Source: Nocardioides sp. Root122 (GTDB taxonomy: Bacteria; Actinomycetota; Actinomycetes; Propionibacteriales; Nocardioidaceae). From it: a stretch of DNA of 64,000 nt. Within the stretch, counting starts at the first letter, position 1. Each line of letters begins with the position of its first letter. Location: the NCBI RefSeq assembly GCF_001425025.1, contig NZ_LMDE01000009.1:125047-189046 (forward strand), written 5' to 3'. Made by a program: the position numbers and the translations under genes. Below, in pieces: positions 27,241 to 38,033 of this stretch. The notes beneath the pieces were generated by a model. It ran no database searches. It saw nothing but the letters and a program-made list of their open reading frames with translations, and was not told the DNA's origin.

Positions 27241-28220
27241 CGCTCCACCCCTCGGTCGCCGCCGTCCGGCTGCCCGTCCGTGGGTTCCTCTCGGAGCTCG
27301 CCCCGGGTGACGTGGTGGCGGTCGCGTGCAGCGGAGGCGCCGACTCGCTCGCCCTCGCCTCGGCGTCGGTCTTCGAGGGGCACAAGCTCGGAATGCGCGT
27401 CGTCGGCGTGACCGTCGACCACGGGCTGCAGCCCGGTTCGGCCGGCCAGGCGGACCGCGTGGTGGCGCAGCTCGCGGCGCTCGGCGTCGACGAGACCCTC
27501 ACCGCGCGGGTCGCCGTCGACGCGGCCTCGGGCCTCGGTCCGGAAGCGGCCGCGAGGGAGGCGAGGTACGCCGTCCTGGAGGAGGTCGCCGCGCACCTCG
27601 GCGTCGCGAGGGTGCTGCTCGGCCACACACTCGACGACCAGGCCGAGACCGTCCTCCTCGGCCTGGCCCGCGGCTCGGGCGGCCGGTCGCTGCAGGGGAT
27701 GCGGCCCGCCTTCGGGGTGTTCGCGCGCCCGCTGCTCGGCGTACGCCGCGACGACACCGTGACGGCCTGCCAGGTCGAGGGCCTCGAGGCGTGGGACGAC
27801 CCGCACAACCACGACCCCGGTTACACCAGGGTCCGGGTGCGCGAGCGCGTGCTCCCAGTGCTGGAGGACGAGCTGGGGCCGGGGGTCGCGGCCACCCTGG
27901 CCCGCACCGCTGAGCAGCTGCGCGACGACACCGCGCTGCTCGAGGAGCTCGCCGACCGGGTGCTCGCCGACGCCCGGTGCCACGGAGGCCTCGACGTCGA
28001 CGTGCTGCGCGCCCAACCGCCCTCCCTGCGCCACCGCGCCCTCCACCGGGCCGCCCTCGAAGCCGGAGTGCCGGCCGCCGAGCTCACCCGTGCGCACGTG
28101 CTCGAGGTCGACCGGCTGCTGGTCGACTGGCGCGGCCAGCGCTGGATCGACCTGCCCGGACCACGTCGCGCCGCACGCCGCAACGGCATTCTGGCCATCG
28201 AGGCGCCCGCAGGGCGATAA
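27237..28220 (+). CDS. tilS: tRNA(Ile) lysidine synthetase
   Basis: A 327-residue PP-loop ATPase that converts C34 of tRNA-Ile(CAU) to lysidine so it reads AUA and rejects Met. The PP-loop is CSGGADSLAL (32-37 core), followed by GVTVDHGLQPGSAGQA, LLGHTLDDQAETVLLGLARGSG and NHDPGYTRVRVR, all TilS hallmarks. It is shorter than E. coli TilS, lacking the C-terminal tRNA-binding repeats, as in other actinobacteria. In most relatives hpt follows directly; here two signalling genes intervene. Confidence 0.94.
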   Translation: MTLHPSVAAVRLPVRGFLSELAPGDVVAVACSGGADSLALASASVFEGHKLGMRVVGVTVDHGLQPGSAGQADRVVAQLAALGVDETLTARVAVDAASGLGPEAAAREARYAVLEEVAAHLGVARVLLGHTLDDQAETVLLGLARGSGGRSLQGMRPAFGVFARPLLGVRRDDTVTACQVEGLEAWDDPHNHDPGYTRVRVRERVLPVLEDELGPGVAATLARTAEQLRDDTALLEELADRVLADARCHGGLDVDVLRAQPPSLRHRALHRAALEAGVPAAELTRAHVLEVDRLLVDWRGQRWIDLPGPRRAARRNGILAIEAPAGR

Positions 28221-28248
28221 GGTCGCGTCCTCGGAACAGGGGGTGCAC

Positions 28249-28617
28249 GTGGCGAAGGTGCTCGTGGTCGACGACGACCAGGACATGCGTGACCTCATCG
28301 AGCTCGTCCTGCGCAGGTCCGAGCTCGACGTGGTGGCGGTCGGCAGCCCCCTGGCGGCGCTCGACCTGGTGCCGGACACCTCGTTCGACCTCGCCGTGCT
28401 CGACTGGAGCATGCCGCAGATGGACGGTGGCGAGCTCTGCGCCCGACTGCGGCAGGTGCCCGAGCTCGAGGGTCTCCCCATCCTGATCCTCACCGCCTAC
28501 GCCGACTCCGCGACGAGAGACAGCGCGTTCGCCGCCGGCGCGACCGACTTCATGTCCAAGCCCTTCACGCTCAAGGACCTCCGCGGGGTCGTCGCGACCC
28601 TGCTCAGCGGGACCTGA
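28249..28617 (+). CDS. Single-domain response regulator (CheY-like)
   Basis: A 122-residue receiver domain with no output domain. The acidic pocket is VVDDD (8-10). The phosphoacceptor Asp52 lies in VLDWSMPQMDG, Thr82 in ILTAYA, and Lys104 in FMSKPF. GTG at 28249 was chosen because AGGGGG lies about 6 nt before it; a GTG two codons earlier is possible. It sits 46 bp before a histidine kinase and should be its partner. With no DNA-binding region it must act by protein-protein contact or as a phosphate sink. Confidence 0.88.
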   Translation: MAKVLVVDDDQDMRDLIELVLRRSELDVVAVGSPLAALDLVPDTSFDLAVLDWSMPQMDGGELCARLRQVPELEGLPILILTAYADSATRDSAFAAGATDFMSKPFTLKDLRGVVATLLSGT

Positions 28618-28662
28618 CCGAAACGCCTGCCGACGGCGGCGATCGAAAGTAAAGTCGCGCGC

Positions 28663-30414
28663 ATGGCGCAGCGGCGAGCAGTCGACCTCGCTGCGGCATT
28701 GCTCGTGACCGTGGCTGTGGTGCTCTACGCCGTCGTCGACGACTTCCTCCTGGACAACCTGCTCTACACCGGCACGATGGTCGCCGCCGGCATCGCGGCG
28801 TGGGTGGGCGCGGCACGCGCTCCCGATGGGCTGAAGCTCGTCGGCCGCCTGATCGCTGCCGGCATCTCGCTCACCGCGCTGGGTGACACCATCTGGGTGG
28901 TCCTCGATGCCGCCGGGATGTCCACGGACGTGTCCGTCGCCGACCTGCCGTGGTTCGCGTCCTACGTGCTGCTCTGCGCTGCCTTGGTCATCGTGCTGCG
29001 CCGCAGCGGACCGGGTCTCCACGACGTCGACTTCACCGTCGACGCGGTCACGATCGTCGTGGTCAGCGTGCTGGTGCTGTGGGGCCGCGCGATCGAGACC
29101 ATCGTCACGGACGACTCGCTCCCGGTCCTCGTGCGAACCATCTGGGCGGCCTACCCCGTGGCGGACGCCGTGCTGCTCGCCCTGGTGGTCCGCGTGCTGG
29201 TCAACAAGACCGCGCGGAGGTGCCTGGAGCCCGGGTTCGCCGTGGGCGGCGTGCTGTGGATGGCAGCGGACATGGCCTACCTGCAACCGGTCGCCGGTGC
29301 CGACGGCATCCTGATGGACGCGGCGTGGATGATCGCCCCCGTGCTGATGGCGCGGAGCGTGTGGCGCCTTCGCGCACCGGTCCCGGCTCCGGCCGGTCGG
29401 CGTCGCCCGGCGTTCCAGCTCGCCATCGCGATCGTGCCGCTGCTCGTGCCGCCCACCCTGGAGCTCGTCTCGGACCTGCGAGGAGGACCGGACCGCCCTC
29501 TGCAGCTCATGCTGGGCGCAGTCGCCCTCACCCTGCTCGCCTTCGTGCGGATGGCACGGCTGATGCGCTCGGAGGAGCGGGCCCTCAGCGAGCTCGAGAC
29601 CGCACGCGACGATGCGCTGGCTGCTTCCCGGGCCAAGTCGATGTTCCTCGCCACGATGAGCCACGAGATCCGTACGCCGCTGACGATGGTGCTCGGCGCC
29701 GGCGAGATCCTCGCGGACACCCCGCTCGACGAGCTCCAGCAGGAGATGGTCACCCGGATGCGCCGGTCGGGCCAGTCGCTGCGGTCGCTGGTCGACGACG
29801 TCCTCGACTTCTCGCGCATCGAGGCGGGACAGCTCGAGGTCGCCCGCGTGCCCTTCGACCTGGACGCCGTCGTGGAGGAGGTCGCCGAGCGCTGCCGTCC
29901 ACGGGCCGCGGCCGTCGGCGTGGCCTTCGAGGCGGTCCTCGCGGACGAGGTGCCGCGTCGTGTCGTGGGCGACCCGGACCGCCTGGTCCAGGTCCTGGGC
30001 AACCTGCTGGACAACGCGGTGAAGTTCACCCACGACGGTGGTGTGCGGCTGGACGTACGGCGGGCGCGGAAGGACTGCGTGCTCACCGAGGACGGGATCG
30101 AGCTCACCGTCACCGACACGGGGATCGGCATCGCCGAGGAGGACCTCGAGACCGTGTTCGAGTCGTTCACCCAGGTCGACGGCTCGACCACCCGGCGCTA
30201 CGGCGGCGCCGGCCTCGGGCTGGCGATCAGCCGGCAGCTGGCCGCGCTGATGGGCGGGACGCTCGAGGTGACCAGCGCCGTGGGCACGGGCAGCGCCTTC
30301 GTGGTGCGCCTGCCCCTCCCGGTGGCGCCCGACGACGTGCCTCCCGGCTCGCCGGTGCACGGCAGGCTCGCCCGGCGCGAGGAGTCGCGGCACACCGCGA
30401 CGACCTCGGGCTGA
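28663..30414 (+). CDS. Membrane sensor histidine kinase paired with the receiver protein
   Basis: A 583-residue kinase. Residues about 8-300 hold eight or more hydrophobic helices; the segment IWAAYPVADAVLLALVVRVL resembles the membrane sensor region of actinobacterial GGDEF/EAL proteins. The phosphoacceptor is His334 in MSHEIRTPL. The ATPase domain has DNAVKFTHDGG, DTGIGIAEEDLETVFESF and GGAGLGLAIS. There is no C-terminal receiver of its own, so the small response regulator upstream probably supplies it. The input signal is unknown. The pair separates tilS from hpt. Confidence 0.88.
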   Translation: MAQRRAVDLAAALLVTVAVVLYAVVDDFLLDNLLYTGTMVAAGIAAWVGAARAPDGLKLVGRLIAAGISLTALGDTIWVVLDAAGMSTDVSVADLPWFASYVLLCAALVIVLRRSGPGLHDVDFTVDAVTIVVVSVLVLWGRAIETIVTDDSLPVLVRTIWAAYPVADAVLLALVVRVLVNKTARRCLEPGFAVGGVLWMAADMAYLQPVAGADGILMDAAWMIAPVLMARSVWRLRAPVPAPAGRRRPAFQLAIAIVPLLVPPTLELVSDLRGGPDRPLQLMLGAVALTLLAFVRMARLMRSEERALSELETARDDALAASRAKSMFLATMSHEIRTPLTMVLGAGEILADTPLDELQQEMVTRMRRSGQSLRSLVDDVLDFSRIEAGQLEVARVPFDLDAVVEEVAERCRPRAAAVGVAFEAVLADEVPRRVVGDPDRLVQVLGNLLDNAVKFTHDGGVRLDVRRARKDCVLTEDGIELTVTDTGIGIAEEDLETVFESFTQVDGSTTRRYGGAGLGLAISRQLAALMGGTLEVTSAVGTGSAFVVRLPLPVAPDDVPPGSPVHGRLARREESRHTATTSG

Positions 30415-30434
30415 CCACCGCCGGCGCCGCGCCC

Positions 30435-30440
30435 TAGGCT
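30435..30440 (+). promoter_or_regulatory. -10 hexamer TAGGCT for hpt
   Basis: TAGGCT ends 6 nt before the hpt ATG at 30447, implying that hpt has its own leaderless promoter after the inserted kinase gene. Confidence 0.55.
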
Positions 30441-30446
30441 GCAGCC

Positions 30447-30998
30447 ATGGACTCGTCCCACGTGGAGCACGACCTCGTCAACGTCCTCTTCACGGAGGAG
30501 CAGATCCAGCAGCGGCTGGCCGAGATGGCGGCCGAGATCACGGCCGACTACGAGGGGCGTGACCTCCTCGTGGTGGGCGTCCTGCGCGGCGCGGTCATGG
30601 TGATGGCCGACCTGTCCCGGTCGATGCCGCGCCACCTGGAGATGGACTGGATGGCCGTCAGCTCCTACGGCTCGGGCACCAAGTCCAGCGGCGTGGTCCG
30701 CATCCTCAAGGACCTCGACACCGACATCAGCGGTCGCGACGTCCTCATCGTCGACGAGATCATCGACACCGGCCTGACCCTGAGCTGGCTGGTCAACAAC
30801 CTCTCCAGCCGCAGCCCGGCGAGCGTCGAGATCGCCACGTTGCTGCGCAAGCCCGAGGCGCTCTCGATGCCCGTCGAGCCGAAGTACGTCGGTTGGGACA
30901 TCCCCAACGAGTTCGTCGTCGGCTACGGCCTGGACTACCGCGAGAAGTACCGCAACCTGCGCGACATCGGCACCCTCGCGCCCCACGTCTACTCCTGA
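30447..30998 (+). CDS. hpt: Hypoxanthine phosphoribosyltransferase
   Basis: A 183-residue purine salvage enzyme that joins hypoxanthine or guanine with PRPP to give IMP or GMP. The PRPP loop is DVLIVDEIIDTGLTLSWL. Typical flanking parts are LLVVGVLRGAVMVMADLSR, SSYGSGTKSSGVVRILKDLD and KYVGWDIPNEFVVGYGLDY (base recognition). Length and motifs are standard. It precedes ftsH, as in many actinobacteria. A GC hairpin follows the stop. Confidence 0.96.
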   Translation: MDSSHVEHDLVNVLFTEEQIQQRLAEMAAEITADYEGRDLLVVGVLRGAVMVMADLSRSMPRHLEMDWMAVSSYGSGTKSSGVVRILKDLDTDISGRDVLIVDEIIDTGLTLSWLVNNLSSRSPASVEIATLLRKPEALSMPVEPKYVGWDIPNEFVVGYGLDYREKYRNLRDIGTLAPHVYS

Positions 30999-31001
30999 TC
31001 G

Positions 31002-31031
31002 GGCGAGGCCTGAGCGGGCGGACGCCTCGCC
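31002..31031 (+). terminator. Hairpin after hpt
   Basis: GGCGAGGC (31002-31009) pairs perfectly with GCCTCGCC (31024-31031) over a 14 nt loop, 4 bp after the hpt stop. It is GC-rich without a T tract. Confidence 0.55.
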
Positions 31032-31113
31032 ACGCTTCACCCCGCCTGAAACAATGGGCGCCCGAGCGACGTGTACCGTCGCGATCCCACCTCCGAACCG
31101 GTGAAAGTTGCCT

Positions 31114-33173
<2,060 letters not shown>

Positions 33174-33177
<4 letters not shown>

Positions 33178-33794
33178 CCGACCCGATCACGGTGCCGGAG
33201 GTGGCGCCCGAGGACGTGCCCGAGTTCGACCACGAGCGGGCCGCGGCCGCGGTGCGCGAGCTCCTCGCCGCGATCGGGGAGGACCCCGACCGCGAGGGCC
33301 TGCGCGAGACGCCGGCCCGGGTCGCGCGGGCCTACGCCGAGCTCACCCAGGGCCTGCGCATGCGGGCCGAGGACGTGCTGACCACCACCTTCGACCTCGG
33401 CCACGACGAGCTCGTCCTGGTCCGCGACATCGAGCTGTGGTCGATGTGCGAGCACCACCTCGTGCCGTTCACCGGCGTGGCCCACGTCGGCTACATCCCG
33501 GCCGAGACCGGCAAGATCACGGGGCTGTCCAAGCTCGCCCGCCTGGTCGACGTCTACGCCAAGCGGCCCCAGGTGCAGGAGCGGCTCACCACCCAGGTCG
33601 CCGACTCCCTCATGGAGATCCTCGGCGCCCGCGGCGTGATCGTGGTGATCGAGGCCGAGCACCTCTGCATGACGATGCGCGGGGTGCGCAAGGCGGGCGC
33701 GCGCACCATCACCTCGGCGGTGCGGGGGTCGATGCTCACCAACCAGGCCACCCGCGCCGAGGCGATGGCGCTCATCCACTCAGGCACCAGGTGA
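33174..33794 (+). CDS. folE: GTP cyclohydrolase I
   Basis: A 206-residue enzyme that converts GTP to dihydroneopterin triphosphate, the first step of folate synthesis. Zinc ligands lie in [12 protein letters not shown] and in the later [13 protein letters not shown]; the catalytic region also contains [23 protein letters not shown]. The first 20 residues are an acidic extension. GTG overlaps the ftsH stop and its own stop overlaps folP, so translation is coupled from ftsH through folP. Confidence 0.96.
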
Positions 33795-34627
33795 CCGGGG
33801 CGGCCTCCGCTCGTCTGCCCCGGGTGATGGGGATCGTCAACGTCACCCCTGACAGCTTCTCCGACGGTGGCCGCTACGACACCACCGAGACCGCGGTCGA
33901 GCACGGCCGCCGGCTGCTCGCCGAAGGTGCCGACATCCTCGACATCGGCGGCGAGTCCACCCGCCCCGGCGCCACCCGTCCGCTGGTCGCCGAGGAGCTC
34001 GGCCGGGTCGTCCCGGTGATCCGCGAGCTCGCCGCCGGGGGTGCCCTCGTGTCCGTCGACACGATGCGCGCCGAGGTGGCCGAGGCTGCGCTGACCGCCG
34101 GCGCGCGGATCGTCAACGACGTCTCCGGCGGCCTGGCCGACCCACGGATCCTCGACGTGGTCGCCGCCGCCGACGCCGACTACGTCGCGATGCACTGGCG
34201 GGCGCACGCCGACCGGATGCGCGACTTCACCGACTACTCCCCGGACGGCGTGGTCGAGACCGTGCGCCGCGAGCTGGGCGAGCGCCTCGACGCCGCCGTG
34301 GCCGCGGGTGTCCCGGTGGAGCGGGTCGTCCTCGACCCCGGGCTGGGCTTCGCCAAGGAGCCGCAGCACAACTGGGAGCTCCTCGGGCGGCTCGACGTCA
34401 TCGCCGGCCTGGGCCGCCCGCTGCTGGTGGGCGCGAGCCGGAAGTCGTTCCTCGGCACGCTGCTGCGCCGCGACGGGGTCCCGCGGCCGGTCGGCGAGCG
34501 CGAGCACGCCCACGCCGCCCTCGTCGCGCTGCTGGCCGACCGCGGCGTCGACGTCCTGCGCGTGCACGACGTACGCGCCACCCGTGACGCGCTGGCCGTC
34601 GCCGCTGCGATGAAGGGACTGTCATGA
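33791..34627 (+). CDS. folP: Dihydropteroate synthase
   Basis: A 278-residue TIM-barrel enzyme that condenses the pterin pyrophosphate with p-aminobenzoate; it is the sulfonamide target. Signatures are [39 protein letters not shown] and [11 protein letters not shown]. Start GTG at 33791 overlaps folE (GTGA), and the stop overlaps folB (ATGA). Confidence 0.96.
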   Translation: MTGAASARLPRVMGIVNVTPDSFSDGGRYDTTETAVEHGRRLLAEGADILDIGGESTRPGATRPLVAEELGRVVPVIRELAAGGALVSVDTMRAEVAEAALTAGARIVNDVSGGLADPRILDVVAAADADYVAMHWRAHADRMRDFTDYSPDGVVETVRRELGERLDAAVAAGVPVERVVLDPGLGFAKEPQHNWELLGRLDVIAGLGRPLLVGASRKSFLGTLLRRDGVPRPVGEREHAHAALVALLADRGVDVLRVHDVRATRDALAVAAAMKGLS

Positions 34628-35013
34628 GCACGCCACCCGTGACCGACGAGCTCGCCGTGACGGGCATCGAGTGCTGGGCGCACCACGGCGTCTTCGACTT
34701 CGAGAAGCGCGAGGGCCAGACCTTCGTGGTCGACCTCGTGCTGGGGATCGACACCCGTGGCGCGGCCGCGTCCGACGACCTCGCCGACACCGTCAACTAC
34801 GGCTCGCTGACCACCGACGTGAAGGCCGCCGTCGAGCGCGATCCGGTCGACCTGATAGAAACCGTCGCTCAACGCATCGCCGATGTGTGCCTGTTGGACC
34901 GTCGTGTTGAATGGGCCCGGGTCACGCTGCACAAACCTGATGCGCCCATCGACGCGACGTACTCGGACGTCGCGCTGACGATCACCAGAACGCGAGGCAA
35001 CGCTGATGACTGA
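34624..35013 (+). CDS. folB: Dihydroneopterin aldolase
   Basis: A 129-residue enzyme that cleaves dihydroneopterin to 6-hydroxymethyl-dihydropterin and glycolaldehyde. Conserved parts are GIECWAHHGVFDFEKREGQ, the NYGSL segment and ETVAQRIADVCL with the active-site Glu, ending in VTLHKPDAPI. The coding region around 34850-34930 uses some A/T-ending codons unlike its neighbours. It overlaps folP by 4 bp and folK by 8 bp. Confidence 0.95.
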   Translation: MSTPPVTDELAVTGIECWAHHGVFDFEKREGQTFVVDLVLGIDTRGAAASDDLADTVNYGSLTTDVKAAVERDPVDLIETVAQRIADVCLLDRRVEWARVTLHKPDAPIDATYSDVALTITRTRGNADD

Positions 35014-35575
35014 GACCCCGAACCCCAACATCGTGGACACCGACTCCCTCACCGGGGAGATGCACCCGATCCGCCGGGTGGTGGTCGCGCTGGGCTCGAA
35101 CCTCGGCGAGCGGCTCGCGTCGTTGCAGGGTGCCGTCGACGCGCTGCGCGACACCCCCGACTTCTTCGTCACCGGGGTCTCCCCGGTCTACGAGACCGAC
35201 CCGGTCGACTCGCCCGAGGAGGCCGGACCGTTCCTCAACGCCGTCGTCCTCGCCGACACCACGCTCCCGGCGGCACGCCTGATGGAGCGCGCGCTGGCGA
35301 TCGAGGACGCGTTCGAGCGCGAGCGCAGCGACATCCGCAACGCGCCCCGCACCCTCGACGTCGACCTGATCGTGGTCGGTGACCGCCGTTCCAACGAGGA
35401 CTTCCTCCGGCTGCCGCACCCACGCGCCCACCAGCGTGCGTTCGTGCTGAAGCCCTGGCACGACCTCGAGCCCGACGCCGTCTTCCCCGAGCGCGGCCCG
35501 ATCGCCGACCTGCTGGGGGAGACCGACGCCTCGGGTGTCCGCAAGCGCGAGGACCTCGCCCTCGAGGCCGAATGA
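35006..35575 (+). CDS. folK: 2-amino-4-hydroxy-6-hydroxymethyldihydropteridine pyrophosphokinase
   Basis: A 189-residue HPPK that transfers pyrophosphate from ATP to the pterin, making the FolP substrate. Hallmarks are VVALGSNLGERLASLQ, GPFLNAVV, RNAPRTLDVDLIVVGD and LPHPRAHQRAFVLKP. An N-terminal extension of about 20 residues precedes the core. Start overlaps folB by 8 bp. With folE, folP and folB it completes the GTP-to-dihydropteroate branch. Confidence 0.95.
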   Translation: MTETPNPNIVDTDSLTGEMHPIRRVVVALGSNLGERLASLQGAVDALRDTPDFFVTGVSPVYETDPVDSPEEAGPFLNAVVLADTTLPAARLMERALAIEDAFERERSDIRNAPRTLDVDLIVVGDRRSNEDFLRLPHPRAHQRAFVLKPWHDLEPDAVFPERGPIADLLGETDASGVRKREDLALEAE

Positions 35576-35609
35576 CCACTCCAGTGACCACCCGAGCGAC
35601 CACCGCGCG

Positions 35610-36101
35610 GTGAGCGGGACCGACCCGGACGAGCCTCCCGAGCCGCGCGGGACCCTGCGCCCCACCTCGGCTGGCGCCCTGACGACCTGCGTCGTGCTCG
35701 GCCTGGTCGGCGGATGGGGCCTCCACCCCCTGATGTCCCGGCTCACCGGCAGTCCGCCGCTGGTCTCCTGGGCACAGGCGCTGGCGATGGTGCTGGTGGC
35801 CGCGATCATGGTGTTCCTCGCCTGGCAGACGTGGCAGACCGTCCAGGTGCGCGGCGAGCGGCTCGAGGTGCACCAGGCCGTCAACCGGCTCGTGCTCGCG
35901 CGTGCCTGCGCCCTCTGCGGTGCTCTCGTGGCCGCCGGCTACCTCGGCTACGCGATCAGCTGGCTGGGCGACGCGAGCGCGTACGCCGACCGCTGGATCC
36001 TCCGCTCGCTGGTGGCCGCCGCCGGGGCGGCCGTGGTGACGCTGGCCTCGCTCGCCCTGGAGCGTGCGTGTCGCACGGACGGCGGCGACCCCCGGCCCTA
36101 G
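35610..36101 (+). CDS. DUF3180-type small membrane protein
   Basis: A 163-residue protein with four hydrophobic helices (about 25-45, 55-75, 95-120, 130-150) and an RTSAGAL-like start (TLRPTSAGALTTCVVLGLVGG). It matches the actinobacterial DUF3180 family, which usually follows folK. Function unknown. GTG at 35610 is chosen; an in-frame ATG at 35535 would overlap folK by 41 bp. Confidence 0.75.
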   Translation: MSGTDPDEPPEPRGTLRPTSAGALTTCVVLGLVGGWGLHPLMSRLTGSPPLVSWAQALAMVLVAAIMVFLAWQTWQTVQVRGERLEVHQAVNRLVLARACALCGALVAAGYLGYAISWLGDASAYADRWILRSLVAAAGAAVVTLASLALERACRTDGGDPRP

Positions 36102-36104
36102 TCT
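36099..36104 (+). promoter_or_regulatory. -10 hexamer TAGTCT for the coiled-coil protein gene
   Basis: TAGTCT ends 6 nt before the ATG at 36111; its first three bases are the stop codon of the preceding gene. Confidence 0.45.
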
Positions 36105-36110
36105 GACCCC

Positions 36111-36707
36111 ATGCCTTCCCAGCAGCCCCAGCAGTCACAGGCGTCCCGGACGCCCGCCCGCCGGCGCCAGCGCAGCACGCGCCTGGTCGTCGCCGTCGCG
36201 CTCCTCGCCGCCGCCGCTGCGGTCGTGATCGGCGCCCTGGCCGCCTCGTCGGCCGGCCTGACCGCTGTCGCTGCGGTCCTCGCCGTGCTCGCCGGTGCCG
36301 CTGCCACCCGGATCACCCACTCCGAGCTGATGCAGACGCGCCGCGAGGCGGCTCGCGACCGCGCGGTCCAGGCGCAGGAGTACCGCGTCCTCACCGAGCA
36401 GCGCACAGCCGAGTCGGCGGCCTTCGCCGCCGACATGCGCCGCAAGATCGAGGAGCGCGAGCACGCCATCGACGTCCTCGAGCGCGCCCTCTCCAGCGCC
36501 CAGAAGAACGCCGCCCAGCAGACCCTCAAGCGCGGTCAGGAGGCGCGCCGCGCCGATGCCGCCGAGCGTGGCCGTGACGACGCCGAGGGCCGCGCTGCCG
36601 AGGCGATCGTCCAGGTCGCCGAGCTCGAGGCCGAGATCGACGTGCTGCGCGCTGAGCTCGACTCCCTGCGGGTGGCCGCAGCCCGCAGCGCGCACAGGAG
36701 CGCCTGA
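36111..36707 (+). CDS. Membrane-anchored coiled-coil protein of unknown function
   Basis: A 198-residue protein. A short Gln/Arg-rich N-terminus is followed by two Ala-rich hydrophobic helices (about 23-45 and 48-66). From residue 70 to the end it is a charged heptad-like helix (EEREHAIDVLERALSSAQKN, VAELEAEIDVLRAELDSLRV). The topology suggests a cytoplasmic coiled coil held at the membrane. I do not recognise a named family. A hairpin terminator follows 33 bp after the stop. Confidence 0.7.
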   Translation: MPSQQPQQSQASRTPARRRQRSTRLVVAVALLAAAAAVVIGALAASSAGLTAVAAVLAVLAGAAATRITHSELMQTRREAARDRAVQAQEYRVLTEQRTAESAAFAADMRRKIEEREHAIDVLERALSSAQKNAAQQTLKRGQEARRADAAERGRDDAEGRAAEAIVQVAELEAEIDVLRAELDSLRVAAARSAHRSA

Positions 36708-36740
36708 GCACGTCCCGCGCCGCTCGAGAGCGACGTACGT

Positions 36741-36770
36741 CACCCGTCCGGACAGCCGTCCGGGCGGGTG
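36741..36770 (+). terminator. Hairpin after the coiled-coil gene
   Basis: CACCCGTCCGGAC (36741-36753) and GTCCGGGCGGGTG (36758-36770) form a 13 bp stem with one T-G wobble and an AGCC loop. It probably ends the ftsH-fol-DUF3180 transcription unit. Confidence 0.7.
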
Positions 36771-36798
36771 TCGCGCGTGTGGGGAAGAATGAGGGCCC

Positions 36799-37890
36799 GT
36801 GATCCCCGAGGACAACAGGTTCGAGAGCGACCCCACCGATGCGCTGCCCGACGACCCGGGACTTCCCGAGGGCTGGGCGGTGGGCACCCCCGACGGCGCC
36901 GATGCCGCGACGGTCGAGCGGCTCACCGAGCTGCTGCGCGCGCACGAGCGCGCCGGTCGTGGCTGGGCCGGCTCGGGTGAGGACGAGGTGCTCGTCGAGG
37001 TCTCCGAGCGCGGGCTGGCGATGCGCGAGAACCTCGTCGTCCGCGATCCCGACGGCCGGATCCAGGCGTGGGGGAGCGTGCACGACCGTGCCGAGGGCCG
37101 GATGCTCTTCGTGCACATCGTCGACCGCACCATCGACGAGCGGCTCGCCGACCGCTGCAGCGGCGTGCTCTTCGAGTGGGCCGAGGCGCAGGCCCGTGCC
37201 GTGGGCGCCGCCCGCGGTCTCGCCGTGCAGCAGATCGACACCGGCTCCTTCGCCGAGGACGAGCGCCAGCACGGGTGGCTCGCCGATGCGGGCTTCGAGC
37301 GGGTCCGGACCTGGTGGCAGATGAGTCGCTCGGTGCAGGCCGAGGAGGCCGAGCTGGTGCCTGACCCGGAGCGCTGGGAGCGCAAGGGTGTGGTGTTCCG
37401 GCTGGTCGAGCGCTCCGGTGACGGCATGCCCGACGAGGCCGACCTGCGGGCCGTCCACGACGTGCTCGAGGGCGCGTTCACCGACCACTTCAACTCGACC
37501 GAGGAGACCTTCCAGGAGTTCATCCACCGGCTCCGCGAGGACCCCGGCCACCGGTGGGACCACTGGTGGATCGCCGAGATCGTCGACGGTGAGGGAGAAG
37601 GGGAGCCAGAGCCCGCCGGTGCCCTCGTCGGCACGGTCAGCGAGTCGCCCAACGGCCCCGATGGGTCGTACGTCTCCTACCTCGGCGTCCTGGAGTCGGC
37701 CCGCGGCCGCGGGGTCGCCACCGGGCTGCTCCGCACGATCGTCGCCGACGCTGCCGCCCGCGGTCGGGACCGCGTCGGCCTCGAGGTCGACGCCGACTCA
37801 CCCACGGGTGCCGACGGCCTCTACGTCTCGATGGGCTGGGGCACCAAGTACGTCACCGAGTCCTGGCACAAGGACGTCGACGTCCACTGA
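36799..37890 (+). CDS. Tandem GNAT-domain acetyltransferase-like protein
   Basis: A 363-residue protein with two GNAT-like halves. The first (about 20-195) is diverged, with VVRDPDGRIQAWGSVHDRA and an unclear acetyl-CoA loop. The second (about 200-363) is intact: VSYLGVLESARGRGVATGLLRTIV is a clear Q/RxxGxG acetyl-CoA motif, followed by VGLEVDADSPTGADGLYVSMG. Two-domain GNAT proteins include mycothiol synthase, but the spacing and motifs here do not identify it as MshD. The acceptor is unknown. The GTG start has GAGGG nearby. Confidence 0.8.
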   Translation: MIPEDNRFESDPTDALPDDPGLPEGWAVGTPDGADAATVERLTELLRAHERAGRGWAGSGEDEVLVEVSERGLAMRENLVVRDPDGRIQAWGSVHDRAEGRMLFVHIVDRTIDERLADRCSGVLFEWAEAQARAVGAARGLAVQQIDTGSFAEDERQHGWLADAGFERVRTWWQMSRSVQAEEAELVPDPERWERKGVVFRLVERSGDGMPDEADLRAVHDVLEGAFTDHFNSTEETFQEFIHRLREDPGHRWDHWWIAEIVDGEGEGEPEPAGALVGTVSESPNGPDGSYVSYLGVLESARGRGVATGLLRTIVADAAARGRDRVGLEVDADSPTGADGLYVSMGWGTKYVTESWHKDVDVH

Positions 37891-37894
37891 GCCG

Positions 37895-38032
37895 GTAGTC
37901 CCCTACGTTTCGAACGGCCGGCGCGAGGTAGTCCCCTACGTTCTGCACACGTCGTGAGCGTCCGTGGCGTCCACAACGTAGGGGACTACCCCGCGAGGCA
38001 GCACCACGGAGGTGCAGAACGTAGGGGACTAC
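37895..38032. repeat. Four-copy inverted repeat cluster, GTAGTCCCCTACGTT
   Basis: The 15-mer GTAGTCCCCTACGTT occurs at 37895-37909 and 37928-37942, and its exact complement AACGTAGGGGACTAC at 37975-37989 and 38018-38032. Copies 2 and 4 match over 21 bp (adding CTGCAC). Each unit also has a small GTAG/CTAC palindrome. The group fills the 143 bp between two convergent genes, and the last copy ends two bases before the stop codon of the transporter ATPase gene. Confidence 0.9.
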
Positions 38033-38033
38033 A

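Noticed and set aside
37895..38032. CRISPR array
   Set aside because: Repeats are only 15-21 bp, alternate in orientation and have unequal spacers, with no cas genes nearby.
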